A DNA stretch of 64,000 nucleotides from SB15 sp964639245 (GTDB taxonomy: Bacteria > Chloroflexota > Anaerolineae > Aggregatilineales > J027). This document shows positions 44,611 to 53,373 of this stretch, piece by piece. The notes below the pieces were generated by a model that saw nothing but the letters and a program-made list of their open reading frames with translations, was not told the origin of the DNA and did no database searches. The translations under genes and the position numbers were made by a program. The stretch spans positions 62,001 through 126,000 of the forward strand of contig CAZXCU010000003.1 of assembly GCA_964639245.1 (NCBI GenBank), read 5' to 3'. How positions within the stretch are numbered: position 1 is the first letter of the stretch; every line of letters starts with the position of its first letter.

Positions 44611-45056
44611 TAGTTTTCATCTTGTCCGAAATCATTGGCGATTTCATCGAACATGGCGAATAATTCAGGCTCCTCTTGCCGTAGTTGTTGCGAAAGAATC
44701 TTTCTTTTTATGGTTTCTTGTTTGTCCCGATACATCTGCCCTATGGCGGGAATGATCATGATGAAGCCTGCGAGTGGAATACTCAGAAGACGCGCAATAC
44801 TTTCATCGAAAATTTCAGCTTCGATGCCCAGAATCAATGAATAAAGACCGCCAACCGTCAGCAAAAGCATCGCAATAAAATAAAAAATGAGAAGTGAGTC
44901 TCGTGGAAGGCCGAAAAGAGAAAACGGTTGTTTGCCTACAGCGATTTCTTTGCGTTGCCGATAGGATTTGACAAATTCTTCAACGATTTCATTGGCAGTG
45001 CGGTTTTCTTCATGCGCAATATTTTCTAAGGCTTGAAGTAAATCTTGTCTCAGCAT
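44610..45056 (-). CDS. Membrane protein with helical DNA-binding-like N terminus
   Basis: 148 aa. Residues 1-35 (LLQALENIAHEENRTANEIV) resemble the helices of ribbon-helix-helix proteins but lack a clear first strand. Two hydrophobic helices follow (LLIFYFIAMLLLTVGGLYSL, IARLLSIPLAGFIMIIPAIG), then a charged coiled tail. First gene of a three-gene membrane set ending in the YfhO-like protein. Confidence 0.65.
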   Translation of the reverse strand: MLRQDLLQALENIAHEENRTANEIVEEFVKSYRQRKEIAVGKQPFSLFGLPRDSLLIFYFIAMLLLTVGGLYSLILGIEAEIFDESIARLLSIPLAGFIMIIPAIGQMYRDKQETIKRKILSQQLRQEEPELFAMFDEIANDFGQDEN

Positions 45057-45145
45057 AAAACACCTCCGTCTATAGCAATTATAATGCGGGATGGGTGAAA
45101 TTTGGGGAACAAAACGAGAAGGGCGGGAACGTGTCCCGCCTTTCG

Positions 45146-45622
45146 CTAGCGTGCGAGGTGGATGTAAATTTCACGGATGCCGTGCGAAACTTCGCTTTTA
45201 TAAGGGCTGCCCATTTTGCGAATAAGGTGCATCATCCGTTCGTTGTCTGCGTCCAGTGTGGCATGAAAAGCCTGCACCCCCTGTAACACGGCTTGATTTT
45301 TGAGCGCGACCAGCAAACGCTGCCCGATGCCCATCCCCTGAAATGGGTCTGTGACCATCATGGCGGGTTCGGCAGTGAGGCCATCACTCTCGATCATATA
45401 ATACGCATAGCCCGCCACAGTATGTTTGTCGGCAAAAGCCAGCAGCACCGCGCCCCGTGCGGGATGGATGCTGCACATCTCTCGTACATCCTCTAGGGAG
45501 GGTTGGTAACGGCGAATATAACGCTGATACAAGCTGCGCCGTGAAGTTTTCTGATACATGGCATACACATCCCACGCATCATCGGGACGGGCGGGACGGA
45601 TGGTAACACTTTGTGGAGACAT
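45146..45622 (-). CDS. GNAT-family acetyltransferase
   Basis: About 158 aa. Conserved pieces: TIRPARPDDAWDVYAMYQK, AGYAYYMI, then the acetyl-CoA loop DPFQGMGIGQRLLVALK and a C-terminal DADNERMMHLIRKMG. The start at 45622 follows AAGGAAG; the frame opens earlier at 45763. It looks like the MarR-adjacent or acyl-CoA synthetase-linked kind of GNAT, but the substrate is unknown. Confidence 0.86.
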   Translation of the reverse strand: MSPQSVTIRPARPDDAWDVYAMYQKTSRRSLYQRYIRRYQPSLEDVREMCSIHPARGAVLLAFADKHTVAGYAYYMIESDGLTAEPAMMVTDPFQGMGIGQRLLVALKNQAVLQGVQAFHATLDADNERMMHLIRKMGSPYKSEVSHGIREIYIHLAR

Positions 45623-45955
45623 CGGAGTCTTCCTTTCTGTTTTTGCGCTTAACTTTCTGCTGCAAGGGATGGGCTTTTTTTTCAACACCGCCCTCAAGGA
45701 CGGCGTTTTTTGCTTCCATATGCAAAAGTTAAATTGCATCCCTTGTCTTGGTCGTGTCGTCAAGCCGTCACAAATTTAGTTAGTGACACAAAAAAGAAGA
45801 TTTTTTGGGCAAGCCATCTTCATCATAGCGGTAAAAGTCTAAAGAAGAAAGCAGACCAAGTTTAAGATTTGTTCGTTTTCATTTTACCTGACTATCACGC
45901 TTGTCATCTATACTGCTTTCGGTGGATTTTTCACAAAAAAGATGGAGGAAATCGG
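45623..45955. other. Divergent spacer with folded sequences
   Basis: 333 bases without a gene. A terminator-like hairpin, ccgccctcaaggacggcg followed by T-rich sequence, lies near 45688-45711 on the plus strand. Around it, ttaacttt and caagggatg on the left match aaagttaa and catcccttg on the right in crossing order. Promoters for both flanking genes are expected here. Confidence 0.6.
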
Positions 45956-46843
45956 ATGAAATTTGCCAAATTTGTGCTGTTGATGATGCTTGTCGTGCTG
46001 GGGGTTGTCGGGATTGTGGCGCAAGAATCGGGGGAGGGAGATCCCTTTTTTGAAAATGAGGGCATTCTGGTGATTGCTCATCAAGGCGGGGATGGACTCT
46101 GGCCGAGTAATACCCTGTTCGCGTTTGAAAATGCGGTGGCGCTGGGGGTGGATATGCTGGAAATAGACATCCACAGCACCCAAGACGGCGTGCTGGTGGT
46201 TATTCACGATGACACGGTTGACCGCACCACCGACGGCACGGGCAAGGTACAGGATTTTACATTTGCGGAATTGCAGGCGCTGGATGCAGGCTACGATTGG
46301 CCTACCCTCGAAGGCATGGACAGCAGCACACATCCCTATCGTGGGCAGGGCATCACGATTCCCGCGTTGGAAGATGTGCTGGCGGCTTTTCCCGACATGC
46401 GGATGGTGATTGAAATTAAACAAAAAGAACCGTCAATTACCCAACCCCTGTGTGAGATGCTTGCTGCCTATGACATGACCGAAAAAGTGCTGATTGGTGC
46501 ATTTGACGCGGATGTTTTGGTTGAATTCCGGGAAGTTTGCCCCGGTGTACGGACTTCGGCAGGCGAATCGGAAGTGACCGAATTTTATTTCCGCAGCATC
46601 GGCGGAACACTGGATGAATACGAAGTCACGGCACAAGCGCTACAAGTGCCAGAATATAGCGGCAATATTCAGGTGGTCACGCCCGAATTTATCGAAGCTG
46701 CCCGCAGTCTGCAACTGAATGTGCAGGTGTGGACGGTCAACGAGGCCGACCAGATGGAACGCATGATTGCACTCGGGGTAGACGGTATTATCACCGATTT
46801 TCCCGATAAGCTGCTGGAAATGCTGGGGCGTTCGGCGGAATAG
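45956..46843 (+). CDS. Exported glycerophosphodiester phosphodiesterase
   Basis: About 295 aa. The signal peptide is VLLMMLVVLGVVGIVAQ. The catalytic pattern is clear: IAHQGGDGLWPSNTLFAFEN, GVDMLEIDIHSTQDGVLVVI, then HDDTVDRTTDGTGKV. WTVNEADQMERMIALGVDGI and TDFPDKLLEML end the barrel. It hydrolyses glycerophosphodiesters. The ATG at 45956 has GGAGG upstream; the frame begins earlier at 45869. Confidence 0.92.
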   Translation: MKFAKFVLLMMLVVLGVVGIVAQESGEGDPFFENEGILVIAHQGGDGLWPSNTLFAFENAVALGVDMLEIDIHSTQDGVLVVIHDDTVDRTTDGTGKVQDFTFAELQALDAGYDWPTLEGMDSSTHPYRGQGITIPALEDVLAAFPDMRMVIEIKQKEPSITQPLCEMLAAYDMTEKVLIGAFDADVLVEFREVCPGVRTSAGESEVTEFYFRSIGGTLDEYEVTAQALQVPEYSGNIQVVTPEFIEAARSLQLNVQVWTVNEADQMERMIALGVDGIITDFPDKLLEMLGRSAE

Positions 46844-46921
46844 CATCCCAAAATCAGGACACCCCGCGCTAACGAGTTCTGTGTTTTTCCTTTATGCTAA
46901 GGAGAAACACAGGATGTTTGT

Positions 46922-47827
46922 ATGCGTCACCGTGCTTATCAAGCCCCGCATGATTTCTGGCGGGTGCGCCAATTATTGATTGAGACTTACCCCCTCACAC
47001 CCGTTGAATGGAACTGGGAGATTCGGCGGTGGGAGGGCTGGCACACACACCGCGAGAATCCGGCTGAAGTGGCTGCCCGCCACCCCGAAATTCATCTGTG
47101 GGAAACCGATGCCGGGCAGTTGGTCGGGGTGGTGCATCCCGAAGGACGCGGGGAGGTCTGGCTGGAAATACATCCCGATTACCGCGACCCGCTTGAGGAA
47201 AATATGCTGCTGTGGGCAGAGGCCCATTTACCCGCCCTCAATGACGACAATCGGCCTCAGTTGGATTGGTTCATTTTTGAGTATGACACGCCGCGCCTTC
47301 ATCTGGCAGAAAAACATGGCTACCAGAAAACGCCGTGGTGGGGCATGTCCCGTCGGATGCGCTTTGGCAACAAACCCCTGCCTGCGGTCAATCTCGCTGA
47401 GGGCTATACGCTGCGGGCGATTACGACTGAAGATTCGCAACGGGTGGCGGATATTCTCAATGCGGGTTTTGGGCGCACGAGTCATACGGCGCGGGAATTT
47501 GACCGCTTTGCCCACGAGTCGCCGTCTTTCCGCTATGATCTGCATCTGGTCGCAGAAACACCGGAGGGTCTTTTTGCCTCTTTCGTGGGCGTGACCTACG
47601 ATGAAGCCAATCACCGTGGCATTTTTGAACCCGTCTGCACCCATCCTGACCATGTGCGGCGGGGCTTAGCCCGTGCGTTGATGGTCGAAGGGTTGCATCG
47701 GCTCAAGGCGTTGGGTGCGTGGGATGCGTATGTTGGCACAGGGGATATGACAGCCGCCAACCAATTGTATGAGACGATGGGCTTTACCGAAGCGTATCGA
47801 AGTTATCTCTGGCGCAAGGTGTTTTAA
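46922..47827 (+). CDS. Two-domain GNAT acetyltransferase
   Basis: 301 aa. The N-terminal half is a degenerate GNAT (WETDAGQLVGVVHPEGRGE, AEKHGYQKTPWWGMSRRM). The C-terminal half, from YTLRAITTEDSQRVADIL, holds the acetyl-CoA loop (PDHVRRGLARALMVEGLHRL) and a NQLYETMGFTEAYRSY end. Only the second half looks catalytically complete. The start follows a GAGAAACACAGG leader. The substrate is unknown. Confidence 0.86.
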   Translation: MRHRAYQAPHDFWRVRQLLIETYPLTPVEWNWEIRRWEGWHTHRENPAEVAARHPEIHLWETDAGQLVGVVHPEGRGEVWLEIHPDYRDPLEENMLLWAEAHLPALNDDNRPQLDWFIFEYDTPRLHLAEKHGYQKTPWWGMSRRMRFGNKPLPAVNLAEGYTLRAITTEDSQRVADILNAGFGRTSHTAREFDRFAHESPSFRYDLHLVAETPEGLFASFVGVTYDEANHRGIFEPVCTHPDHVRRGLARALMVEGLHRLKALGAWDAYVGTGDMTAANQLYETMGFTEAYRSYLWRKVF

Positions 47828-47830
47828 AGG

Positions 47831-49183
47831 TTATACGGCTTGCAGAGGGAGTTCGACGGTAAAAGTTGTCCCTTTGCCGACGGTACTTTCGACCTGAATC
47901 TGTCCCTGCAAACGTTCCACACAATCTTTGACGATGCTCAAACCCAGCCCCGTTCCTTTAATCGAACCGGGAACATCTTTAGCCCGATAAAACGGGTCAA
48001 AAATGTGGGGCAGATCATCTTCGCCGATGCCTAAACCGTGATCAATGACTCGCAGCATCACGCGGTTAGCCTGATGTCCCAATTCAAGCTGTACTTCCCC
48101 GCTATTGGGCGAGTATTTAATGGCGTTGGAGAGCAGATTCATCAAGATTCGGCTGACCAGCACTTCATTGGTGACCACACTTTCAAGGCCATTCCGATTG
48201 ATAAACCGCAGGTTATGGGGGGCATTTTTGGCTGCTTTAACTTCCTCCACACTAATCTGGCACAGCGCCGGGAGGTTGACCGGACGGAGGCTGGCTGCAT
48301 CCTGATTCCCCCGTGCCATATTCACGGTATCCGTCAGCATTTCCAGCGCGAATTGCACTTGCCGTTCAATCGTTTCTAATTTGTCTAACCGCTTTTCAGG
48401 GGTGAGTTTGTCAAAGTAATGGCGGAGTGTACTCGTTGAGGAGGCGATGAGCGTGAGCGGAGACCGTAAATCATGGGAGAGCGCAGAGACAATCTGTTGC
48501 ACCAGCATATTCCGTTGCTGCTCTTTTTGAAAACTGGCTTTCAGCCGTTCGTTTTCGAGCGCGAATGCCTGTGTCTGTCGTTGTTCGGTGACATCGGTTG
48601 CCATGCTGACGACCAAGCGGCGCTGGTCAGGCAGGCGACCTAAGGGTGTCGAGCTAAATGCCCAGATGCGCTGGCTGCCATCCCGACAGCGAATCGTAAA
48701 ATCGCCCTCATTGTCCCGTGCTTGAAGGTCAAACAGATGGTCTATAATCATTTTAATCGGTTGTTGATTGATGCCATAGGCCAACGCTGTCCAATCATCA
48801 ATGGTGGTGAGTTGTTCGCGGCTGTACCCGGTAATTTCGAGCCATGTCTGGCTAATCGTTAGGATTTCGCCATCTTCGGCAAACATGATGATGGGGACAG
48901 GCGCTTCTTCCATCGCTTTCCGAAAACGGAGTTCGCTTTGTTCTAGGGCGGCTTGGGATAGCGAGCGCTGCCTAAATTCACGGTACAAAAGCCCGTAGAG
49001 CATGGCAGAGGTCACCAGCACAAAAAACATCCCTTTGAGGATGCTCAAACTTGGAATCAGCAGGTCATTTCCACCCAATGTGTACAGGATGCTGTCTGAA
49101 AACAAAATCCAGAGCGAAGCAACCACCAGATAAATTCCGGTGATGCGAAAATGGGGTTTGAGGGAGAAAAATTGACTTAACAT
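47831..49183 (-). CDS. PAS-domain sensor histidine kinase
   Basis: About 450 aa. Two membrane helices near the N terminus (GIYLVVASLWILFSD, KGMFFVLVTSAMLYGLLY) are followed by a PAS domain (RKAMEEAPVPIIMFAEDGEI) and a PAC tail. HisKA has ALSHDLRSPLTLIAS. The ATPase part has NAIKYSPNSGEVQ, VIDHGLGIGEDDL and GTGLGLSIVKDCVERL. No response regulator is next to it. A longer frame to 49243 would start in the MITE, so I prefer 49183. Confidence 0.9.
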   Translation of the reverse strand: MLSQFFSLKPHFRITGIYLVVASLWILFSDSILYTLGGNDLLIPSLSILKGMFFVLVTSAMLYGLLYREFRQRSLSQAALEQSELRFRKAMEEAPVPIIMFAEDGEILTISQTWLEITGYSREQLTTIDDWTALAYGINQQPIKMIIDHLFDLQARDNEGDFTIRCRDGSQRIWAFSSTPLGRLPDQRRLVVSMATDVTEQRQTQAFALENERLKASFQKEQQRNMLVQQIVSALSHDLRSPLTLIASSTSTLRHYFDKLTPEKRLDKLETIERQVQFALEMLTDTVNMARGNQDAASLRPVNLPALCQISVEEVKAAKNAPHNLRFINRNGLESVVTNEVLVSRILMNLLSNAIKYSPNSGEVQLELGHQANRVMLRVIDHGLGIGEDDLPHIFDPFYRAKDVPGSIKGTGLGLSIVKDCVERLQGQIQVESTVGKGTTFTVELPLQAV

Positions 49184-49233
49184 TAGAAACCGATTGAACC
49201 TGCTAAAGTATTTCACTAGAGCAAAATAATGTG

Positions 49234-49372
49234 TTATGGACAAGGCAATTAGACTTTAAATGAATCCAACTTTTGCGGACGGGATATATCCCGTCCCTAC
49301 AGGTGGATTTCTCGTAGGGACAGCATCCATGCTGTCCGCAATCATTTGGTTTTTAATTGCTTTGTCCATTAG
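49234..49372. mobile_element. MITE-like palindromic element, type 1 copy B
   Basis: 139 bp, nearly identical to the copy at 34554-34691. The ends atggacaaggcaatta and taattgctttgtccat form inverted repeats with one mismatch. Inside are ggacgggatatatcccgtcc and gggacagcatccatgctgtcc. No ORF. It lies at the 5' edge of the histidine kinase, and the 49373-49544 region after it should carry the pilin promoter. Confidence 0.85.
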
Positions 49373-49544
49373 ATACCAACCACTTGCCCGAGCTGACTAA
49401 ATTCTATTATATACGCTGGAAACTTCGTGCTTACATTATTTTTCACATATTTTTCAGAAGATATTTACCGTAATCTTTGATTTCGCAAGTTAAACCATGT
49501 TACCGTAACTATATCATTCTATTTTATCTTGGAGTTGTTTCGCT

Positions 49545-49691
49545 ATGATGTATTTACCGCGTGAAGACGGTCAAGGCTTGGTTGAATACGCGCTGATCCT
49601 TGTGCTGGTGTCCATTGTCGTTATCATCATCCTCGCTATTGCAGGCCCGGCTATCGGTAACATCTTCTCCCAGATTGTCCGTCAACTGTAA
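49545..49691 (+). CDS. Flp/Fap-type pilin subunit
   Basis: 48 aa, normally overlooked for size. GQGLVEYALILVLVSIVVII is the Flp prepilin signature with the Glu five residues into the processed helix. PAIGNIFSQIVRQL ends it. The prepilin peptidase would cut before GLVEY, after G. GGAG lies ten bases before the ATG. No tad/rcp assembly genes are nearby, so it depends on a machine elsewhere. A long hairpin follows the stop. Confidence 0.88.
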   Translation: MMYLPREDGQGLVEYALILVLVSIVVIIILAIAGPAIGNIFSQIVRQL

Positions 49692-49703
49692 GCTTGTATT
49701 GTT

Positions 49704-49740
49704 GCTTATCGTTTCCCCTAGCGTGTGGGAAACGATAAGC
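49704..49740 (+). terminator. Perfect 14-bp hairpin after the Flp pilin
   Basis: gcttatcgtttccc (49704-49717) pairs perfectly with gggaaacgataagc (49727-49740) around a 9-nt loop. There is no long T-run. It could terminate the pilin transcript, stabilise its 3' end, and also act on the converging gene. Confidence 0.8.
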
Positions 49741-49763
49741 CCTATCTCTGCTTTCGCCTGCTG

Positions 49764-51221
49764 CTAAAACGCGATGAAGGTCTCGAATTGCCACACATCC
49801 TCATCGGCGGGGCGGGGTGTGCCAAAACGGGCAAACGCATCAAAGCGATTTTTGAGCGGAGTCCAATCTGTTTGAACCGATGGACACGGGCCTAAATAGG
49901 GATTCGCCACTGCGAGGACTTCGCGGTGCGGCAAATCGTCCGGCACACACAACCCACGCTGCGGATTTTTAATCATCCAAGCGACTGCCCCCAGCACCGA
50001 CGCGGCGACTTGCAGCGTGGTGGCGCTCTGGTGGGGAACAAGCTGGCGGGCTTCGTGAATATCCAGTTGTGAACCCACCCACCAACCGGTTAAATCGTGA
50101 CCGAGCAGCAGCACACCGAGTTCGTCCTTGCCACTGATAATTTCATCGTTCATGATGCGCTGTTTTTCTTGCAAATGGTAGCCACTCATTTTGAGTTCAT
50201 GCAGCGAGGCTAACGCGGCATCGGTGGGTTGATACGCATAATGCACGGTGGGACGATAAATCGGTTGGTTGCCATCCCACACGGTTAAATGATCGCTCAT
50301 CGTGAAGGCTTCGCCATGCCGCACCACCATGCCGATAATTTCGCCGCCTTCTGGCACCCATGACCGGACAAAGGTATTCATGCCCATTTTGGCAAGGCAA
50401 ATCTGGTTACAGGGGCCGTAGGTGTGGGTATGCGCCAGCGCGGGCAAACGCCGTTCATGCGTTCCCCAACCCATTTCTGCCGGGGCGATGCCTTCTTCGC
50501 GGAAACCCTCAATTGACCAGGTATTGACAAATTCACCCACTTCTTTGGGCTGGTGGGCAATCTGGGTATCGCGTTCGGAAATGTGAATGACCTTGACCCC
50601 GGTCAGCATCGCCAACCGCGCATAATCGCCATTTGCCAGCGCTTTTTCCAGCGCGGAACGGCGCTTTTTATTCATTTTGACCTGTTCAAACATCGCGTGG
50701 GTGATGTCCTCCAGCGCGATTTTTGCCCAGTGACTCACCAGACCGGGATTCGCACCGTGTTCGACCACCGCCGTGGCATTGCCGGATTTCGGCCATCTGG
50801 CGACTCGTTTTCGTAGCGCCATATGCCGTACATACAGGGTGCGTTCGGCGGGGGGGATATTTTCGACATCTTCGTAAGGATCCCACAGTTCAACGGAGGT
50901 ATTGATATACAGCACGTTGTGGTCACGACACCACTGGATGATTTCGCCCGTGTCAATGTTCCACGCAAGGTCAACCAGCAAATCGCCACTGCCCACATAC
51001 TGGCTGAGTTTTTCCGCCAGGTTGTCCGGTGTGATGCGATCCTGCACATAGCTTGCCCCTGCCGCCAGCGTCTCAGGAATCAGGGAGCGTAAATCCGCAA
51101 AATCGAGGATGGTCAGCTTGCTAAAATCCATCTCAAAATGTTTCAACACAAGCGGTTGAAAGCAGCGTGACACCGACCCGCAGCCCAAAATCAACATACG
51201 TCCGCCAAACGGAATTTTCAT
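49764..51221 (-). CDS. hss: Homospermidine synthase
   Basis: 485 aa, usual for the bacterial enzyme. It makes homospermidine from putrescine using NAD. The N-terminal nucleotide site is RMLILGCGSVSRCFQPLVLK. VDLAWNIDTGEIIQWCRDHN, YINTSVELWDPY and VEHGANPGLVSHW are family motifs. The late THTYGPCNQICLAKMGMNTF and HLTVWDGNQP parts agree. The enzyme belongs to the saccharopine dehydrogenase group. It ends 23 bases from the pilin hairpin. Confidence 0.93.
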   Translation of the reverse strand: MKIPFGGRMLILGCGSVSRCFQPLVLKHFEMDFSKLTILDFADLRSLIPETLAAGASYVQDRITPDNLAEKLSQYVGSGDLLVDLAWNIDTGEIIQWCRDHNVLYINTSVELWDPYEDVENIPPAERTLYVRHMALRKRVARWPKSGNATAVVEHGANPGLVSHWAKIALEDITHAMFEQVKMNKKRRSALEKALANGDYARLAMLTGVKVIHISERDTQIAHQPKEVGEFVNTWSIEGFREEGIAPAEMGWGTHERRLPALAHTHTYGPCNQICLAKMGMNTFVRSWVPEGGEIIGMVVRHGEAFTMSDHLTVWDGNQPIYRPTVHYAYQPTDAALASLHELKMSGYHLQEKQRIMNDEIISGKDELGVLLLGHDLTGWWVGSQLDIHEARQLVPHQSATTLQVAASVLGAVAWMIKNPQRGLCVPDDLPHREVLAVANPYLGPCPSVQTDWTPLKNRFDAFARFGTPRPADEDVWQFETFIAF

Positions 51222-51346
51222 GGTTAGTCCCTATCTAAACGCAAACGCGCACATTGTAGGGGTTTTCTGGGAAAATACAATACAAGGACAAGGGAACTTT
51301 TTGCCGGGGACGTGCGTTTTCTCCTCAACGAAAGGACAAAACCCTC

Positions 51347-52168
51347 ATGCAACGTCGAACGCAAATTGCCACTTTATTTGTGGCTGTCATCCTGATTCAA
51401 CTCCTGCTGGTGGTGATGACTCACGTCGCGCAGGCCACCCCCGCGAATATCCCGCCAATCCGCACCACGTTTGAACCCTACGGGCCAGAAAATCCAGAAC
51501 CGATGGTGGTGCTGATGGAATATGACCCGTGGCGGATGGTGATCGGGTCGGATTCGCCTACCTTTGCCCTGTATGAAAATGGGTTGGTGATTTACCGCGC
51601 CGAAGATGAAATCGGGTATGTGTCCGCGCTCTTGGATTTTGAAGAACGCGATGCCCTCTATGCTCAGATTGCCAGCGACGCATTTTTTGCGCTGGACGAC
51701 TATTATGAGGCGACCGAATGGACAGACCAACCTTCTAATGTGATCATGCTGTGGGATAAAAATGGTCAGGTCAAACGGGTAAGCGTCTATGGCTCACTGT
51801 ATGCCGGGGGGGAGATTGAATCGGAATCCCGTGCCAACACCCCCGAAGCCTTTTTAACCGCCTTCGATACCCTCGTCAATTTTTCTCATGCGGAGGCGAA
51901 AGCATGGCTGCCGGAAAAATTTGAAGTCATGCTCTGGCCTTATGACACCTCGGACAGCGTGAGATGGCCTGCCGATTGGCCTGATTTGGATGACCCGACC
52001 ACGAAACCACGCGGCGAAGACTCTTACAGTGTGTATGTGCCGATTGACGAACTGGAGGCTTATTTTGCCCTCCAAGATAGCGGCAGCGCGGTCAAACTGG
52101 CGGGCAAAACATGGGCGTATGGGCTGCGGTTTCCGTTCCCCACCGAGTTTTTGTGGATGGGGGAGTAG
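51347..52168 (+). CDS. Exported protein of unknown function
   Basis: 273 aa. The N terminus is a signal or anchor (IATLFVAVILIQLLLVVM, cut near VAQA). The mature part is acidic and contains repeated Trp/Asp patterns (WRMVIGSDSPTFALYENGLV, ALLDFEERDALYAQIASDAF). It is not assigned to a family. A start at ATG 51347 is clear. It converges with the PEBP gene. Confidence 0.6.
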   Translation: MQRRTQIATLFVAVILIQLLLVVMTHVAQATPANIPPIRTTFEPYGPENPEPMVVLMEYDPWRMVIGSDSPTFALYENGLVIYRAEDEIGYVSALLDFEERDALYAQIASDAFFALDDYYEATEWTDQPSNVIMLWDKNGQVKRVSVYGSLYAGGEIESESRANTPEAFLTAFDTLVNFSHAEAKAWLPEKFEVMLWPYDTSDSVRWPADWPDLDDPTTKPRGEDSYSVYVPIDELEAYFALQDSGSAVKLAGKTWAYGLRFPFPTEFLWMGE

Positions 52169-52630
52169 TTACCGTCCGAAGGTGGTTTTGAGTTGCGCTT
52201 CGGCTAGGATATGTCCCTGCATGGCCTTCATCAGCGCGTCTTCGGTGATTTCCTTGTCCACATTGAGCCGTGAATCCAGCGCGTAGAGGTGAAAAATGTA
52301 CTGGCGTTTGTAGCCGCGTGCGGGGCAGGGTGCGCCATAGCCAACTTTCTTAAAATCGTTGAGTCCCTGCCGAGTGCCATTGGTAAATTCGGCGGCGGCG
52401 GGCATGTTTTCCGGCAATTCAAAAATATCCGCCCCCAGATTATAAATCAGCCAGTGAACACGGATTCCGTCGGGTTTTTCGGGTGCTTCTAACACGATGG
52501 CAAAACTCTGGGTGTTGGCGGGGGCATCTTTCCAGCGCAGGGGCGGGGAAATTGAGAGGCCATCACAGGTATATTTATCGGGAATCGGCTGACCTTCGGC
52601 AAAATCTGAACTCGTCAAAAACATCATCAT
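52169..52630 (-). CDS. YbhB/YbcL PEBP-family protein
   Basis: 153 aa. This is a Raf kinase inhibitor-like phospholipid-binding protein: DKYTCDGLSISPPLRWKDAP, HWLIYNLGAD, then GYGAPCPARGYKRQYIFHLYALD, shown here in its two conserved pieces GYGAPCP and FHLYALD. The pocket His is in RVHWLIY. Its function in bacteria is unknown. No membrane or signal segment. Confidence 0.93.
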   Translation of the reverse strand: MMMFLTSSDFAEGQPIPDKYTCDGLSISPPLRWKDAPANTQSFAIVLEAPEKPDGIRVHWLIYNLGADIFELPENMPAAAEFTNGTRQGLNDFKKVGYGAPCPARGYKRQYIFHLYALDSRLNVDKEITEDALMKAMQGHILAEAQLKTTFGR

Positions 52631-52755
52631 TTATCCAATACTAAGGGCAGGAAGCGCTGCCCCTACGAATCTGCTCTCATGATACCCTGAATCGGGAGAA
52701 TTTGCTGTTTTGGCGGTTCTCTTTTTTAATAGGGCAAACAGAAAAGGAATGCAAC

Positions 52756-53307
52756 ATGCGCTTGGCGGGTTGTGGGTGTTTATTGATGGTTTTGTCGATG
52801 GCGGTGCTGTTCGGGGTGACGGTGATTCCGGTCATTCCGGCGTTTAAGGATAATCAGACGATTGATGAGGTGTTGCAACCCTTGATGTGCGAATCGGGGG
52901 AGACTCTTCAGCGCGAACAATACAGTCGCAGCGATACCCGCGGCACCAGTTATTCAATGGAAGTGTTCTGCGTCAAAAATAATGAATTGAAACGGGATGT
53001 GACCGGACGCTGGACACTGGTTGGGGTGGGCGGTTTTCTTGCCCCATTTTTAATTGGGTTGGCGTTTTTCCTGACAGGGGTGATTCGGGGAACAGCGAAA
53101 TTAACCGGACAGGTGGTGACTTCCTCGCTGGCGGGTTCGGGTATTACGATTAAGACGGCTGGAACAGGAAGCGCGTTTACTTTTCCTACCGGGTCTACTT
53201 CGCTGGCTGACCGCCTCAAGCAAGTGGAAGAAGCCCAACAAGCAGGGCTGATTTCGTTGGAAGAATATCAACGGCTGCGCAATGAGATTTTAAAGGATTT
53301 TTCGTAG
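52756..53307 (+). CDS. Membrane protein with C-terminal SHOCT domain
   Basis: About 183 aa. Two helices are seen (GCLLMVLSMAVLFGVTVIP; GVGGFLAPFLIGLAFFLTGV). The C terminus is a SHOCT domain (LADRLKQVEEAQQAGLISLE, EYQRLRNEIL). SHOCT domains are oligomerisation modules. The ATG at 52756 follows AAGGAATGCAAC. A GC-rich hairpin (cccctcccc/gagagggg) near 53335 follows the gene. Confidence 0.75.
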   Translation: MRLAGCGCLLMVLSMAVLFGVTVIPVIPAFKDNQTIDEVLQPLMCESGETLQREQYSRSDTRGTSYSMEVFCVKNNELKRDVTGRWTLVGVGGFLAPFLIGLAFFLTGVIRGTAKLTGQVVTSSLAGSGITIKTAGTGSAFTFPTGSTSLADRLKQVEEAQQAGLISLEEYQRLRNEILKDFS

Positions 53308-53373
53308 GGAGGAATCGTTTGACCCCATCTCCGACCCCTCCCCGTAGGCGGAGAGGGGAGTTTAACGTATTAT

